64,000 nt of DNA from Acetobacteraceae bacterium (GCA_004843345.1 CP039460.1:1385001-1449000), one strand, 5' to 3'; positions 45,669 to 54,784 are shown, counted from the first letter of the stretch. Translations and numbers: made by a program. Notes: generated by a model not told the origin, from the letters alone.

Positions 45669-47218
45669 AGCGGTTTAGACTCATTCTTGCAGGTTTTTTG
45701 GGATTGTTTTTTGCCGGGTGCAATTTCGCCCCAATTACGAAGCGTCCGCATATCAATACGCCACGGACTTATCCAGATGATGCTGGTGGCAAAACAGATG
45801 ATAAATTGGCTTCTGAAAATATTTTGGATTTGGGATGGGAGGATTTCTTCACTGATCCCCGTCTTAAGATGTTGATTCAAAATGCACTTGAATATAACCG
45901 TGATTTAGCTGGACAATTCGAAGAGATATTGCAGGCAAGAGGTCAATATATGGCGCAGAGAGGAATGCTCTTACCTCAGATTGGTATTACAGAGAATGCC
46001 GAGTTTATGGATCCATCTGATGCTGCTGGGTATTCTTTTGCGCCAGGAAGTGGCCGTGCTAATCCTTTCTTCCAATATTATAGTGAGGGCATTGGTTTTG
46101 CATCTTATGAGATTGATTTCTGGGGAAGAATTGCCAACCTTTCTAAGGCACAGAAGGAGCTGGCGCTTCAAAACAGTGAGAATTTACGTAGCCTTTGGCT
46201 GACAATTCTTTCTGAAGTGGCCGGAACGTATATCCGTTGGTTAGAAGATAGAGATTTGCTGATTCTTGCGTGTGAAACATATTTGTCTCAGAAACATACG
46301 CTTGATTTAATTCAAATGACCTTCAATATGGGACAAGCAGACGGTTTGACGGTGGCGGATGCAAAAACGCAGGTCGAACAGTCGGCAACACAGGTGGAAC
46401 AAGCCTCTCGTCTCATGGCGCAAGATGAACATATGCTGACAGAGCTTGTTGGGGGTAAAATGCCTGAATTTTTACCGCCTCCAAAGCCACTTGGAGAGCA
46501 AACGGTTTTAAGGGATTTGCCAGCAGGGCTTCCATCACAACTTTTGAATCAGCGGCCAGATATTCGCTCAGCAGAACATAAATTACGTCAGACAAATGCG
46601 GAAATCGGATCGGCCAGAGCAGCATTTTTCCCGAAATTTACTTTAAGTGCAACAGAGGGGAACAATGCTCTTCAATTTAACCATCTTTTCAGTAAGTTCG
46701 CAGAAACCTTTACGATTAATCCGCAAATGACCATTCCTGTTTTGACATGGGGGGTAAATACAGGGAATTTGAAGTCTGCGGAATCTCAAGCAAAGCAGGC
46801 AGCTGCCTTTTATCAAAAAACAGCTTTGGAAGCGATTCACGAGGTTTCAGATGCGCTCACGGCCAGAGATACCTACGCTAAGCAAGAAAAACATACGCAG
46901 CTTCTTGTGGATTCAACAGGGCGAAGCTACTCGCTTGCATGGATGAAATATCAGGAAGGAATTGAGAACTATCAGATCGTTCTTGAACAGCAGCGTAGTT
47001 TTTACAGTGCGCAACAAAACTTAATTCAAGTTGAGGCTGCGCGCTTCCAGAATCTTGTGACGGTTTACCGTGTTCTTGGGGGCGGTTGGCGTAAAAATGG
47101 TACGCTGGATGCGCCTGTAGAGAAAAAAGATGCGACGAGAGCTGAATTCCCAAGGCAGAAGCGCCCAACATGGCTCAGAGGTTGGTGGGAAGGAAATGGT
47201 TATGGAAAAGGATTTTAA
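45665..47218 (+). CDS. Outer-membrane efflux lipoprotein (NodT/OprM family)
   Basis: This 517-residue TolC-like channel serves the RND pump. The signal peptide ends in the lipobox LFFAGC (Cys about 19), giving a lipidated outer-membrane protein. The two OEP repeats are visible: the first with IGFASYEIDFWGRIANLSKAQ near residue 140, the second after the NQRPDIRSAEHKLRQTNAEIGSAR-type block around residue 297. The Arg-Pro-Asp-Ile motif is standard for the family. It could also be borrowed by the type I exporter at 18-23 kb, which lacks its own channel, but this is speculation. Confidence 0.94.
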   Translation: MKRFRLILAGFLGLFFAGCNFAPITKRPHINTPRTYPDDAGGKTDDKLASENILDLGWEDFFTDPRLKMLIQNALEYNRDLAGQFEEILQARGQYMAQRGMLLPQIGITENAEFMDPSDAAGYSFAPGSGRANPFFQYYSEGIGFASYEIDFWGRIANLSKAQKELALQNSENLRSLWLTILSEVAGTYIRWLEDRDLLILACETYLSQKHTLDLIQMTFNMGQADGLTVADAKTQVEQSATQVEQASRLMAQDEHMLTELVGGKMPEFLPPPKPLGEQTVLRDLPAGLPSQLLNQRPDIRSAEHKLRQTNAEIGSARAAFFPKFTLSATEGNNALQFNHLFSKFAETFTINPQMTIPVLTWGVNTGNLKSAESQAKQAAAFYQKTALEAIHEVSDALTARDTYAKQEKHTQLLVDSTGRSYSLAWMKYQEGIENYQIVLEQQRSFYSAQQNLIQVEAARFQNLVTVYRVLGGGWRKNGTLDAPVEKKDATRAEFPRQKRPTWLRGWWEGNGYGKGF

Positions 47219-47234
47219 ATCAGGAGAGGTGGAA

Positions 47235-47660
47235 ATGATGTTAAAGAAAATTCAAAAATATGCCAGTTTTTTTCTCATTGTCGTTCCAATCGCTTTCACA
47301 GCTGGAAATGCCTATGCCCAAATGGGCGGCATGGGAGGAGGAGGCATGGGGGGAGGCCAGACACCTCAGCCAATGCCAAATGGCGTTCCTGATATTCCGC
47401 CTGCACCAAGTTTGCAGGAGCAGTTTGAAAATTCTGTCGTGACGAAAAGTGACTATGATTTGCGTTTGTTCCGTTATATTCCGAGAGGGGCGATTTTGGT
47501 TCGTCAGCCAGAACATCGGAGGGTTCTTTTTCAAGATAAGGATCATCACTCTTTAGGCTATGCGCAACAAAAAGGCGCTGCCATTTTCTATTATGATGGA
47601 CAAGGAAAGATCACGAATGTGCAGCGTCTCAGTCCAGAGGAAATGGAAGAAATTTTTTAA
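47235..47660 (+). CDS. Small secreted protein with Gly/Met-rich linker
   Basis: This 141-residue protein is of unknown function. The ATG at 47235 follows GGAGAGGTGGAA, 16 nt after the efflux channel gene, so it is probably the last gene of that operon. A signal peptide (FFLIVVPIAFTAGNAYAQ) is followed by a flexible MGGMGGGGMGGGQTP segment and a folded domain of about 95 residues with strands YDLRLFRYIPRGAILVRQ and AAIFYYDGQGKITNVQRL. It may be an accessory periplasmic factor of the pump; the operon position is the only support. A frame extension upstream to 47130 overlaps the channel gene and is not needed. Confidence 0.65.
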   Translation: MMLKKIQKYASFFLIVVPIAFTAGNAYAQMGGMGGGGMGGGQTPQPMPNGVPDIPPAPSLQEQFENSVVTKSDYDLRLFRYIPRGAILVRQPEHRRVLFQDKDHHSLGYAQQKGAAIFYYDGQGKITNVQRLSPEEMEEIF

Positions 47661-47667
47661 TTTAATG

Positions 47668-47696
47668 AATAGGGTTTTTTAAACCCTATTTTTTTT
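47668..47696 (+). terminator. Terminator of the efflux operon
   Basis: AATAGGGTTT (47668-47677) pairs with AAACCCTATT (47681-47690) across a 3-nt loop, followed by six T residues. The hairpin overlaps the stop codon of the convergent pnuC gene. Confidence 0.88.
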
Positions 47697-48260
47697 GCGT
47701 AGATTATTCCAGTGAATGAGGCCGACAATAGAAAGTAGTGCAAGATATGCGTAGAGAAGCGCACTCAGGGGCAGATGGCAAAAGAAAAGAAAGCTTGCAT
47801 AAGCGCTATCGGCAAAGAGCCATAAAATCCAATGGCAGAAGAAGGCGCGTGACATCCAATATTGCGCCAGCATTGCATAAATACTGAGTAAGCCATCGAT
47901 ATAAGGATGAGGGTCGTCTGTGAAATGCGCTAAGATTTCAGCCCAAAAGAAGCTCCCAACAGCAGCGAAGAGGAGATCTCTCAAAACGATTTTAAAAGAG
48001 GGAATGACTGGGCAGAAATTTACTGCTTTTTCAACATTTTTTGACCAGTTTATAAGTCCATAAAAACTCAGACTTGCAAAACCCATTTGTAAAAGAAGGG
48101 TCGCATAGAGTTTATTATAAGCAAAGAGAAGAATATAAAGCAGGCCACTGACAAGCAAAAACGCCCATCCAGAACGGCGGGGAAACATAATAAGCGTTGC
48201 GCCTATTGCGGCTGTAAGGGCAGCAATAATCTCAACGATTTGTAGAAAAGTCAGATCCAT
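47679..48260 (-). CDS. pnuC: Nicotinamide riboside transporter PnuC
   Basis: This 193-residue inner-membrane protein takes up nicotinamide riboside for NAD synthesis, by diffusion coupled to phosphorylation in the cell. Seven hydrophobic segments can be counted. The substrate-site motif is visible as the CHWILWLFADSAYA block near residue 140, and the YGLINW segment matches the family. No nadR-type kinase gene is adjacent. The 150 nt before its start contain a compact potential RNA fold. Confidence 0.9.
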   Translation of the reverse strand: MDLTFLQIVEIIAALTAAIGATLIMFPRRSGWAFLLVSGLLYILLFAYNKLYATLLLQMGFASLSFYGLINWSKNVEKAVNFCPVIPSFKIVLRDLLFAAVGSFFWAEILAHFTDDPHPYIDGLLSIYAMLAQYWMSRAFFCHWILWLFADSAYASFLFFCHLPLSALLYAYLALLSIVGLIHWNNLRKKNRV

Positions 48261-48313
48261 AAAATTCCAAAAAGACGTTTTGCAAAGATTTTTGTAACGG
48301 TGTTTTAGCGCAT

Positions 48314-48371
48314 CGCCTTTCTTGTTGAAATAAGAAAGACCCCCACAATATTTGATTTTGAATCAAAGGCG
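48314..48371 (-). other. Potential three-way-junction RNA fold upstream of pnuC
   Basis: On the transcript strand of pnuC the 4-bp closing helix CGCC/GGCG (48371-48368 with 48317-48314) encloses two hairpins. These are TTTGATT-3 nt-AATCAAA (48367-48351) and TTTCTT-8 nt-AAGAAA (48337-48318), with a single-stranded TATTGTGGGGGTC between them. It could be a leader regulator, a weak terminator of the preceding tautomerase gene, or chance in AT-rich DNA. It matches no riboswitch that I can name. Confidence 0.3.
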
Positions 48372-48411
48372 CAGAGGTCTGTCATGTTAAAGATTGTAAT
48401 TGGAAGATCGA

Positions 48412-48597
48412 TTATTTTCGAGCGTTTTGAATAATCTCAATTAAATCGCCGAGTGGTTCTTCTGTGACTTCGACATGAATCCAGTTTTTATCTTTGTTGA
48501 GAACTTTATGAAGAACGTCTTTGACGCCTTCAACGACCTCTTTCTTTTGTTGAGAGGAGGCTGATCCGTTAGCAAGTCTTACATTTACGACAGGCAT
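48412..48597 (-). CDS. 4-oxalocrotonate tautomerase family enzyme
   Basis: This tiny 61-residue cytosolic enzyme of the tautomerase superfamily has the catalytic Pro directly after the initiator Met (MPVVNVRLANGSASSQQKKE), which becomes the N terminus after Met removal. The beta-alpha-beta pattern and NWIHVEVTE segment fit 4-OT/DmpI/YwhB-like hexamers. The natural substrate is unknown, because such proteins are often not part of catechol degradation and no such genes lie nearby. It is single-gene sized with GGAG-like sequence before the start. Confidence 0.85.
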   Translation of the reverse strand: MPVVNVRLANGSASSQQKKEVVEGVKDVLHKVLNKDKNWIHVEVTEEPLGDLIEIIQNARK

Positions 48598-48845
48598 TGT
48601 GTTTCTCCATTTAAAAGACTTTCAAAACAATCATAAGATTGCATCCATGATTATAAGCTTCTTCCAAAAAGATGCCTATCTTTTAGAAAATTTTTTAAAG
48701 CAAAAAAATAATCTTTATAAGATGTCTTCAATCCCGAATATTCTAGTCTTGATTACTTTCTTTTTCTTTAATTTTACCTATAATTCTCCCACGGGAGAAA
48801 TTTAAGGATTTTGGTTTCGGCTGGCTGAATGGGGATAGCGTAAAG

Positions 48846-50480
48846 ATGGGTCTGAGAAGCTTTTGGCGCTCAATTAAAAATAAGCTAATGCAGCCACCTC
48901 CAATTCCAGGCAATCCGCCGTCGGATTTTCAATTTATTTCTGGTACGGGATCTGCTTGGCGTGGGCAGGCGCTTTTGCGAGGGGAAATTTATTTTGATGG
49001 CACGTTTTTTCCGCTTTTAAGGCCAGAACAGCTTGATAGATTGCCTAACGGCTATCGAAAATTACCTTTTTCGGTTCGGGCGCATTTTCAGTCCTTTCGT
49101 TGGCTTGCAGATTTGCGCGCTGAGGGGAGTCCTGCTGCGCGCTTATTGGGGCGTGCTTATATGGTCGCATGGGGCTGGCGTCCGCCACAGGATTTTATTG
49201 ACGATGCGCCTGTTTTGATCGGCTCACGTCTTTTAATTTGGGTACTGCATTACGATTATTTTATGGGAACAGCGCCAAAAGCGGCTTCTAAATCTGTTCT
49301 GGACCGTTTAGGGCAGGAGGGGCGTTTACTTTCTGCGCTTTTGCCAGGAGAATATCGTGGCAGTTATAATCTTGTTTCTTGTGCAGGCTTGCTTGCAGCC
49401 TATTTGGTTTTCCCAAGTCAAGACGGTTTCCTGAGCAGATATAACCGTTTTTCTCCAGATGCGCTTGAAGACGCGCTTTTACCAGGCGGAACGGTTGTTG
49501 AACGTAATCCCAGCGCACAGTTGGACTTTGTTTACTTATTATATCGGCTCTGGCAAATTCATTTGCAGTTAGATATTGAATTTCCACTGCAATTTAGAAT
49601 GGCTGTTTCAAAATGTGTTACCTCACTTGCGGTACAGATTCATGGTGATGGAGCCTTAGGCATCTTTAATGGATCGTCCGAAGAAAATGCAGATTCCATT
49701 CAGTATCTTTTGCATAGTTTAAAAATTCCGGTCACGTTTGCCGCTTCCACAGTGTATGACGCTTTTGTTCGCATACAGTGTAAAAAAGGGCTTGTACTCA
49801 TTGATGCTGGCCGGCCATTGGAAACGTTGCCTTATAGCAAAACCCATGCAGGTATTTTATCTTTTGAGTTTTCGTACGGGAAATACCGCATTTTTTCAAA
49901 TATGGGTGCAGGTCTGCTTCCTGAACGTCAGAAAATTTTTCGTAACGGCGCTACCCACAATCTTTTAATTCCAGATGAAAAATCCTGTCTTTGGTTTAAA
50001 AAAGACGATAGAGAGCGGGAGTTCATCTATTCGCCACGTTATGTCCAACGTCATACTTATACAAAGGATAATGGGGAGCTGGTTATTCTTTCTCATGATT
50101 TCTACCGGATTAGTCTGGGAGGAACGTGGGAACGTCAAATTTTACTTTCAAAGGACGGCGAAATGCTGAAAGGCGAAGAATTTTGGGATGGTCGTCACTT
50201 GCCACCGATGATGATGCGTTTTCACCTTCATCCGGATGTTGATGCAGGGTTGGAAGATGATGAAATTATTATTCGAACGGCTGGTATGACGTGGCGTTTT
50301 GCTTGCGAAGGGGGAGACCTATCCCTTGAAGATGATTTATATCTAGGTAAAATTCGTCCGAGGTCGACAAAACAAATTGTGGTTCACCCAGCTTCCTACA
50401 ATCAGCCAGAACAGCGGGCTTTTGGTGCTAAAAAAGGCAGGACAATTTTTCGCTGGTATCTTGAGCGTGTGCCAGCTTAA
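48846..50480 (+). CDS. Heparinase II/III family protein
   Basis: This 544-residue protein is of the heparinase II/III-like group widely conserved in alphaproteobacteria. The N-terminal two thirds are alpha-helical (alpha/alpha toroid), with GRAYMVAWGWRPPQDF and the residues SCAGLLAAYLVFPSQ. The C-terminal part is beta-rich, containing HAGILSFEFSYGKYRIFSNMGAG and the THNLLIPDE segment typical of the family. No signal peptide is seen, so it may act in the cytosol, and cleavage of an acidic polysaccharide is only a family-level guess. The 248 nt before it hold no credible gene. Confidence 0.85.
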   Translation: MGLRSFWRSIKNKLMQPPPIPGNPPSDFQFISGTGSAWRGQALLRGEIYFDGTFFPLLRPEQLDRLPNGYRKLPFSVRAHFQSFRWLADLRAEGSPAARLLGRAYMVAWGWRPPQDFIDDAPVLIGSRLLIWVLHYDYFMGTAPKAASKSVLDRLGQEGRLLSALLPGEYRGSYNLVSCAGLLAAYLVFPSQDGFLSRYNRFSPDALEDALLPGGTVVERNPSAQLDFVYLLYRLWQIHLQLDIEFPLQFRMAVSKCVTSLAVQIHGDGALGIFNGSSEENADSIQYLLHSLKIPVTFAASTVYDAFVRIQCKKGLVLIDAGRPLETLPYSKTHAGILSFEFSYGKYRIFSNMGAGLLPERQKIFRNGATHNLLIPDEKSCLWFKKDDREREFIYSPRYVQRHTYTKDNGELVILSHDFYRISLGGTWERQILLSKDGEMLKGEEFWDGRHLPPMMMRFHLHPDVDAGLEDDEIIIRTAGMTWRFACEGGDLSLEDDLYLGKIRPRSTKQIVVHPASYNQPEQRAFGAKKGRTIFRWYLERVPA

Positions 50481-50500
50481 TTCTTAAAGAGAGGAATTTT

Positions 50501-51127
50501 ATGGCTTATTCTCCCATTTTTGATGAAGAGGCTTTGAGTCGTTTCCAATCTCTCATTTTAGAAAATCCACTTGGGAATTTTATTACCCAGACAGAAGGCG
50601 GGCTTCTTGCAAGTTCGCTGCCTTTTTACTTCATGTCGGAAGAGGGTAAATTTGGAACGCTTTATGCCCATTTAGGCCATTATAATCCGCAGACGAAATT
50701 AGAAGCGCAAAAAGAAAGTCTTGTGATTTTTAATGGGGTAGATGCGTATATTACGCCAAGCTGGATGCCTGGAAAGAAGATAGAACATAAAGCCGTTCCA
50801 ACATGGGATTATATAAACGCCCAAGTCTATGGGAAAGCTGAGTTTTTAAAAGACCCTGAAACGCTTTTAGAAATTGTCTCAAAAATCACAGATAAGGCAG
50901 AGGCAAAAAGGCCTGATCCTTGGAAAGTATCAGATGCGCCAGAAGATTACGTAAGACTTAAGCTTAAAGGGATTGTTGGATTAAAACTCACAATCACAAA
51001 GATTCGCCTTATCTGCAAAATGGAAGACAACACAAAACCAGAAACAAAATCCGCTATTATTGAAGGCCTCCGAAGCAATTCAGATGAAAAATCTAATCGT
51101 GTTGCGGATGAGATTGAGAGAATATAA
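50501..51127 (+). CDS. PaiB-family FMN-binding protein
   Basis: This 208-residue split-barrel flavin-binding protein is related to Bacillus PaiB, described as a negative transcriptional regulator of sporulation and protease genes. The LASSLPFYF, GTLYAHLGHYNP and ITPSWMPGKKIEHKAVPTWDY blocks are strongly conserved in this family. The KGIVGLKLTITKI region matches the C-terminal strand. Regulation of transcription is doubtful outside Bacillus; an oxidoreductase-like role is possible. It starts 20 nt after the heparinase-like gene behind AAAGAGAGGAA. Confidence 0.9.
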   Translation: MAYSPIFDEEALSRFQSLILENPLGNFITQTEGGLLASSLPFYFMSEEGKFGTLYAHLGHYNPQTKLEAQKESLVIFNGVDAYITPSWMPGKKIEHKAVPTWDYINAQVYGKAEFLKDPETLLEIVSKITDKAEAKRPDPWKVSDAPEDYVRLKLKGIVGLKLTITKIRLICKMEDNTKPETKSAIIEGLRSNSDEKSNRVADEIERI

Positions 51128-51166
51128 AGCTTAATTTTTTGAGAGGTTTGAAAGTGGGAGAGAAGA

Positions 51167-51847
51167 ATGGTCAAGCTTTTGCATTTCGATTTTGATGGGA
51201 CGATTGGGGATACAGTGCAATGTGTTGTTGCCAGTACGCAAGCTGCGTTTAGAGCTTTGGGGCGGACTGTGCCAACAGCGGAAAAGATTACTTCCCTAAT
51301 GGGGATTCCGTTGGAAAGAGCCTGTCTTGAGATGGTTGGACATGCTTTGTCCACGGAAGAAATTTCCGAAATTCTGACAACGTATCGTTCTTTATATCCA
51401 AAATATTCTTTAGAAAATATTAGGGCTTTTCCAGGAATTAAAGAGGCTTTGATGCAGGCCAAAGAGGCTGGAAATTATCTCACAATTATTACGAGTAAAC
51501 AGACGCCGGCAGCTTTAGGGAATTTAAAGACTTTAGGGCTTTTGGAGCTGTTTGATGTGATTGTTGGGGCAGATTTTACAAAGGAACATAAACCGAATGC
51601 GGCACCTGTTCGGAAGGCAGAAGCGCTGCTTTTAGAAAAATATGGGGATATTCAAGAAAGGCATCCTACGATTTTTAAAGAGGCAATAGTTTTTGGAGAT
51701 TCAACGTTCGATATTGATATGGCGCATAACGCAGGGCTTAAAGCTTGTGCTGTGACATGGGGCGCACATGGGATAGAAAAGCTGGAAGCTTCGCATCCTG
51801 ATTTTATTATTCATAAGGTAGAAGATTTAAAAAAATTCTGGTCTTGA
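51167..51847 (+). CDS. HAD-superfamily hydrolase (phosphoglycolate phosphatase-like)
   Basis: This 226-residue HAD phosphatase has motif I HFDFDGTIGDT (Asp nucleophile near residue 8), motif II Thr/Ser in LTIITSK, motif III Lys in KEHKPNAAPV, and motif IV acids in VFGDSTFDIDMA. A helical cap sits between motif I and II, as in Gph and PpaX enzymes. The substrate may be 2-phosphoglycolate, pyrophosphate or another small phosphate ester. The stop is immediately adjacent to the stop of the convergent gene. Confidence 0.9.
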   Translation: MVKLLHFDFDGTIGDTVQCVVASTQAAFRALGRTVPTAEKITSLMGIPLERACLEMVGHALSTEEISEILTTYRSLYPKYSLENIRAFPGIKEALMQAKEAGNYLTIITSKQTPAALGNLKTLGLLELFDVIVGADFTKEHKPNAAPVRKAEALLLEKYGDIQERHPTIFKEAIVFGDSTFDIDMAHNAGLKACAVTWGAHGIEKLEASHPDFIIHKVEDLKKFWS

Positions 51848-52573
51848 TTACCGCTTTGTAAAATTGCTGCCGAGCCAATGCCCCATGAGCGTGGTGAATT
51901 GATCAATATTGTTCTCAATCACGCTGGTATGTTTTTTCATTTCTTGAAAGAGGTTGTGAATGGTGCAGTTTTTTCGTGTTGGATGGAGTTTTTCGGGGAG
52001 AAAGGCTTCTCCGAATTCGTTGATGAGATAATCCATGCTTTGGCAAATTTCATGAGAGATTTCGAGATAAGTTGTCTCTTGATAGGAAAAGAGCCCCTCA
52101 ATAATTTTTGCAGAGGTTTTGAATTTTGATTTTTGTGTCATGAGATTAATCAGAAACTTGCTATCAGGCCGTTCTGAATTTTTAATCATACGGTAGGTCT
52201 CAAAACATTCCATGACAAAAAGAGATGTTGAATCCAAATAATTTCGGAAATGTGGCGTTGCCATATTGATTTGAGAGACATTCTTTTGGTCTTCGGCAAT
52301 CGCCTGCATGGTTGCCTGTACTTCAAGAATAGCATTTTGTGTTTCTAATTGCTGTCTTGTGGCTTTTCCTGTGCCAATTCCGAGCAAAACGGTGGCAGAG
52401 CAACTGATAAAAGAGGCCGCAAGGACAAGAAGAACTGTTTCTCCTTGTGGAAATTTTCCTTTTTCGAGCCAATCATGCGTAAAATAGGCACAACAAAAGA
52501 GCGCTAGAAAAATCAGGAGGGTGGCTAAAATTTGCTTCCAATAAAGTTGGAATTTACTGAATTTTTTTATCAT
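51848..52573 (-). CDS. Hypothetical membrane protein, 241 residues
   Basis: I do not recognise this protein. Two membrane helices lie at the N terminus (about 14-30 and 45-67), followed by a cytosolic helical domain with coiled-coil potential (KATRQQLETQNAILEVQATMQ). Charged helices continue to the C terminus, with His residues in the final third. The layout resembles small membrane-anchored sensor-like proteins without a catalytic domain. It is 23 nt from the end of the glycosyltransferase gene on the same strand. Confidence 0.65.
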   Translation of the reverse strand: MIKKFSKFQLYWKQILATLLIFLALFCCAYFTHDWLEKGKFPQGETVLLVLAASFISCSATVLLGIGTGKATRQQLETQNAILEVQATMQAIAEDQKNVSQINMATPHFRNYLDSTSLFVMECFETYRMIKNSERPDSKFLINLMTQKSKFKTSAKIIEGLFSYQETTYLEISHEICQSMDYLINEFGEAFLPEKLHPTRKNCTIHNLFQEMKKHTSVIENNIDQFTTLMGHWLGSNFTKR

Positions 52574-52596
52574 TTAAGATTTACAGAAAAAGTGTT

Positions 52597-53442
52597 TTAG
52601 TGCCATTTCCAGCCATGCTTTTGAAAAAAAAGGAAGGCCGATTTTATAAAAAACAGAATATGTCTCAATCCTTTTCGTGACGTATTACCACCAAAATGGC
52701 GAATAAGCATATTTGGAAGAATAGCTGTGTCTGTTATTTTTAGCGCTCTGAACGAAAAATCAAAATCCTCAAAATAAAGAAAAAAGCGAGAATCAAAGCC
52801 TTGGAGCTGTTTAAAAATGGAACGCCGCATGAGAAGAAAAGAACCTGAAAGACAAGGGATATTTTTCAAGATTTCTTTTTTTTCGTTTTTGTAAGGGATT
52901 TCATAGCAGGCAAGGTGTTGCTTAAAAACAGATTTTAGCCAGTTTGGCGCAAAACCTCTTAGGGCAAGCGATAAGAGGTCGGGATAATTACGTCCTAAAT
53001 GTGTTTGCTGATCTTGTTGTGTCAAAATTGCTGGGGCGCAAAGGCCCATATTCGGATATTTTTGAAATGCTTTAAGGCCATTTTTGAGAGCGTTTTGTTC
53101 AATCAAAACATCGGGATTTAAAATAAGATGAAACGTTCCAAGATTTTTATGGCGAAGGACAAGGTTATGGGCTTTTCCAAAACCAAGATTGCCTAGTCCT
53201 GTTATGATTTCGGTTGGAATGCCATGCCAACGATATTTTTTTCTGCGGTAGGGGCGATGTGAGGCATTATCAAGAATGAGCAGAAAAAGACGTTCAGCTG
53301 GAATAAATGAGACGGCCTGTCTTAATGTTTGCAAAGTTTGGCGAAGCTGTTTTTTTGGGGATTTATAAAGAACAAGAGAAATAGAAAGAAGGCAGGAAGC
53401 CTCCTTTCCTATTTTCTGTATTTTGGCTGTTTCCGAGTGCAA
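52597..53442 (-). CDS. Glycosyltransferase family 2 (rhamnosyltransferase-like)
   Basis: This 281-residue GT-A enzyme resembles WbbL-type rhamnosyltransferases. Motifs are LLILDNAS, the GLGNLGFGKAHN block, the Asp in LILNPDVLIEQ, the acceptor loop CLSGSFLLMRRS and the base region FLYFEDFDFSFRA. It would add a sugar during O-antigen or capsule building. The open frame starts with TTG directly after the tyrS stop, without a ribosome-binding site, so translation may be coupled or the true start may lie slightly downstream. Confidence 0.87.
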   Translation of the reverse strand: MHSETAKIQKIGKEASCLLSISLVLYKSPKKQLRQTLQTLRQAVSFIPAERLFLLILDNASHRPYRRKKYRWHGIPTEIITGLGNLGFGKAHNLVLRHKNLGTFHLILNPDVLIEQNALKNGLKAFQKYPNMGLCAPAILTQQDQQTHLGRNYPDLLSLALRGFAPNWLKSVFKQHLACYEIPYKNEKKEILKNIPCLSGSFLLMRRSIFKQLQGFDSRFFLYFEDFDFSFRALKITDTAILPNMLIRHFGGNTSRKGLRHILFFIKSAFLFFQKHGWKWH

Positions 53443-54759
53443 TTAAAATTCGAGTTGAATTTTAAGATGTTTTTTCTTTCCAACAGAAAGCGCAACACCT
53501 GTTTTTAATTCTTCCCAAGCGATGGCTTGGTTTTCATCTGAAACTTTCTCACCATCAATGCGGACACCTCCATTGCGGATGAGGCGTCTTGCCTCCCCAC
53601 GGGAAGAAGCCATTTCGACAAGATGGAGCAGAGCGGTTAAGGGAAGACCATCTTTAAATTCTTCTCGTAATGTTTTGGGACAAGGGAGTTTTTTTTCTGG
53701 AAAAGCGGCCGTTGGATTTAATTTTTTCTCAGAAAAAATCTTCCGTGCCTGCTCTCTGGCGGCCTTTGCTTTTTCACGTCCATGAGCGATAGAGGTGGCT
53801 TCTGTTGCTAGAATTTCTTTGGCTTGGTTAATGTCTCCCTTAGCGATTTCTTCACATTTTTTAAGGGGGAGATCGGTAAAGAGTTTCAGGAAGCGCTCGA
53901 CATCTGGATCTTCAACATTTCGCCAGAATTGCCAGTAATCAAAAACAGGAAGTTTCTCTTCCCGAACCCAAATGGCCGTGCCTTCGGCAGATTTCCCCAT
54001 TTTTGCACCAGAGGCGGTTGTGAGCAGAGGGGTGGTCAGGCCGAAAACTTTTCCAGCGCCAGTCCTGCGGGCAAGCTCAATACCTGCGGTGATATTGCCC
54101 CATTGATCAGAACCGCCAATTTGAAGCACAACTTGGTGTTTACGTTTGAGTTCTCTGAAATCATAAGCTTGTAGAATAGAATAATTAAATTCTAAAAAAG
54201 TCAGCCCCTGCTCACGGTCTAAACGCTGTTTGACGCTTTCCGCAGAAAGCATACGGCTCATTGAAAAATGAGGGCCGACATCTTCTAAGACTTCTAGCCA
54301 AGATAAGTTTGCTAGCCAATCCGCATTGTTCAGGAGGAGGGTCGGACGTTGGTTTTCTTTTTGCTGCTCTTCAAAATGGAGAAACTGGCTAAGAGAGCTG
54401 CGCACGCCTGCAATATTTTTTGCAAGTGTTTTTGAATTTTGAAGTTTTCTGGCTTCCTCACGGAAAGAAGGATCTCCGATGCGTCCTGTTCCGCCACCAG
54501 CAAGCGCAACGGGCTGATGCCCATGTTTTTGCAAGAGACGCAGCACCATAATGGAGAGCGCATTGCCAACATGTAAAGAATCTGCTGTGGGATCAAAGCC
54601 AGCATAGGCTGCGATCGACCCTTCTGCCATTTGGGTGTCAAGCGTTTCTAAATCGGTGCAATCAAAAACCATGCCACGTTCATATGCTTCTTTAAGAAAA
54701 GAAGATTTAAAAGGATAGTCTTTGCCTAAAGTTGGTTTCTGTTGCTTGCTGTCAGTCAT
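53443..54759 (-). CDS. tyrS: Tyrosyl-tRNA synthetase
   Basis: TyrS charges tRNA-Tyr. This 438-residue class I synthetase shows the YAGFDPTADSLHVGNAL block (HIGH-equivalent HVGN near residue 59), the tyrosine-pocket segments FLEFNYSILQAYDF and QIGGSDQWGNIT, and the KMSKS-loop variant GAKMGKS. It ends with an S4 RNA-binding domain (EARRLIRNGGVRIDG). It is of full bacterial length and is transcribed just ahead of a glycosyltransferase gene, with the alpha/beta hydrolase gene 25 nt upstream. Confidence 0.97.
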   Translation of the reverse strand: MTDSKQQKPTLGKDYPFKSSFLKEAYERGMVFDCTDLETLDTQMAEGSIAAYAGFDPTADSLHVGNALSIMVLRLLQKHGHQPVALAGGGTGRIGDPSFREEARKLQNSKTLAKNIAGVRSSLSQFLHFEEQQKENQRPTLLLNNADWLANLSWLEVLEDVGPHFSMSRMLSAESVKQRLDREQGLTFLEFNYSILQAYDFRELKRKHQVVLQIGGSDQWGNITAGIELARRTGAGKVFGLTTPLLTTASGAKMGKSAEGTAIWVREEKLPVFDYWQFWRNVEDPDVERFLKLFTDLPLKKCEEIAKGDINQAKEILATEATSIAHGREKAKAAREQARKIFSEKKLNPTAAFPEKKLPCPKTLREEFKDGLPLTALLHLVEMASSRGEARRLIRNGGVRIDGEKVSDENQAIAWEELKTGVALSVGKKKHLKIQLEF

Positions 54760-54784
54760 AAAACTTTGAAAGGGTTAGAGGGAA

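Noticed and set aside
47130-47234. Upstream extension of the small secreted protein
   Set aside because: It overlaps the efflux channel gene in another frame and would put a charged segment before the signal peptide; the ATG at 47235 has a good ribosome-binding site.
48599-48805. 68-codon frame starting with TTG upstream of the heparinase-like gene
   Set aside because: No ribosome-binding site, AT-driven Phe/Lys/Asn composition and no homology that I can recall.
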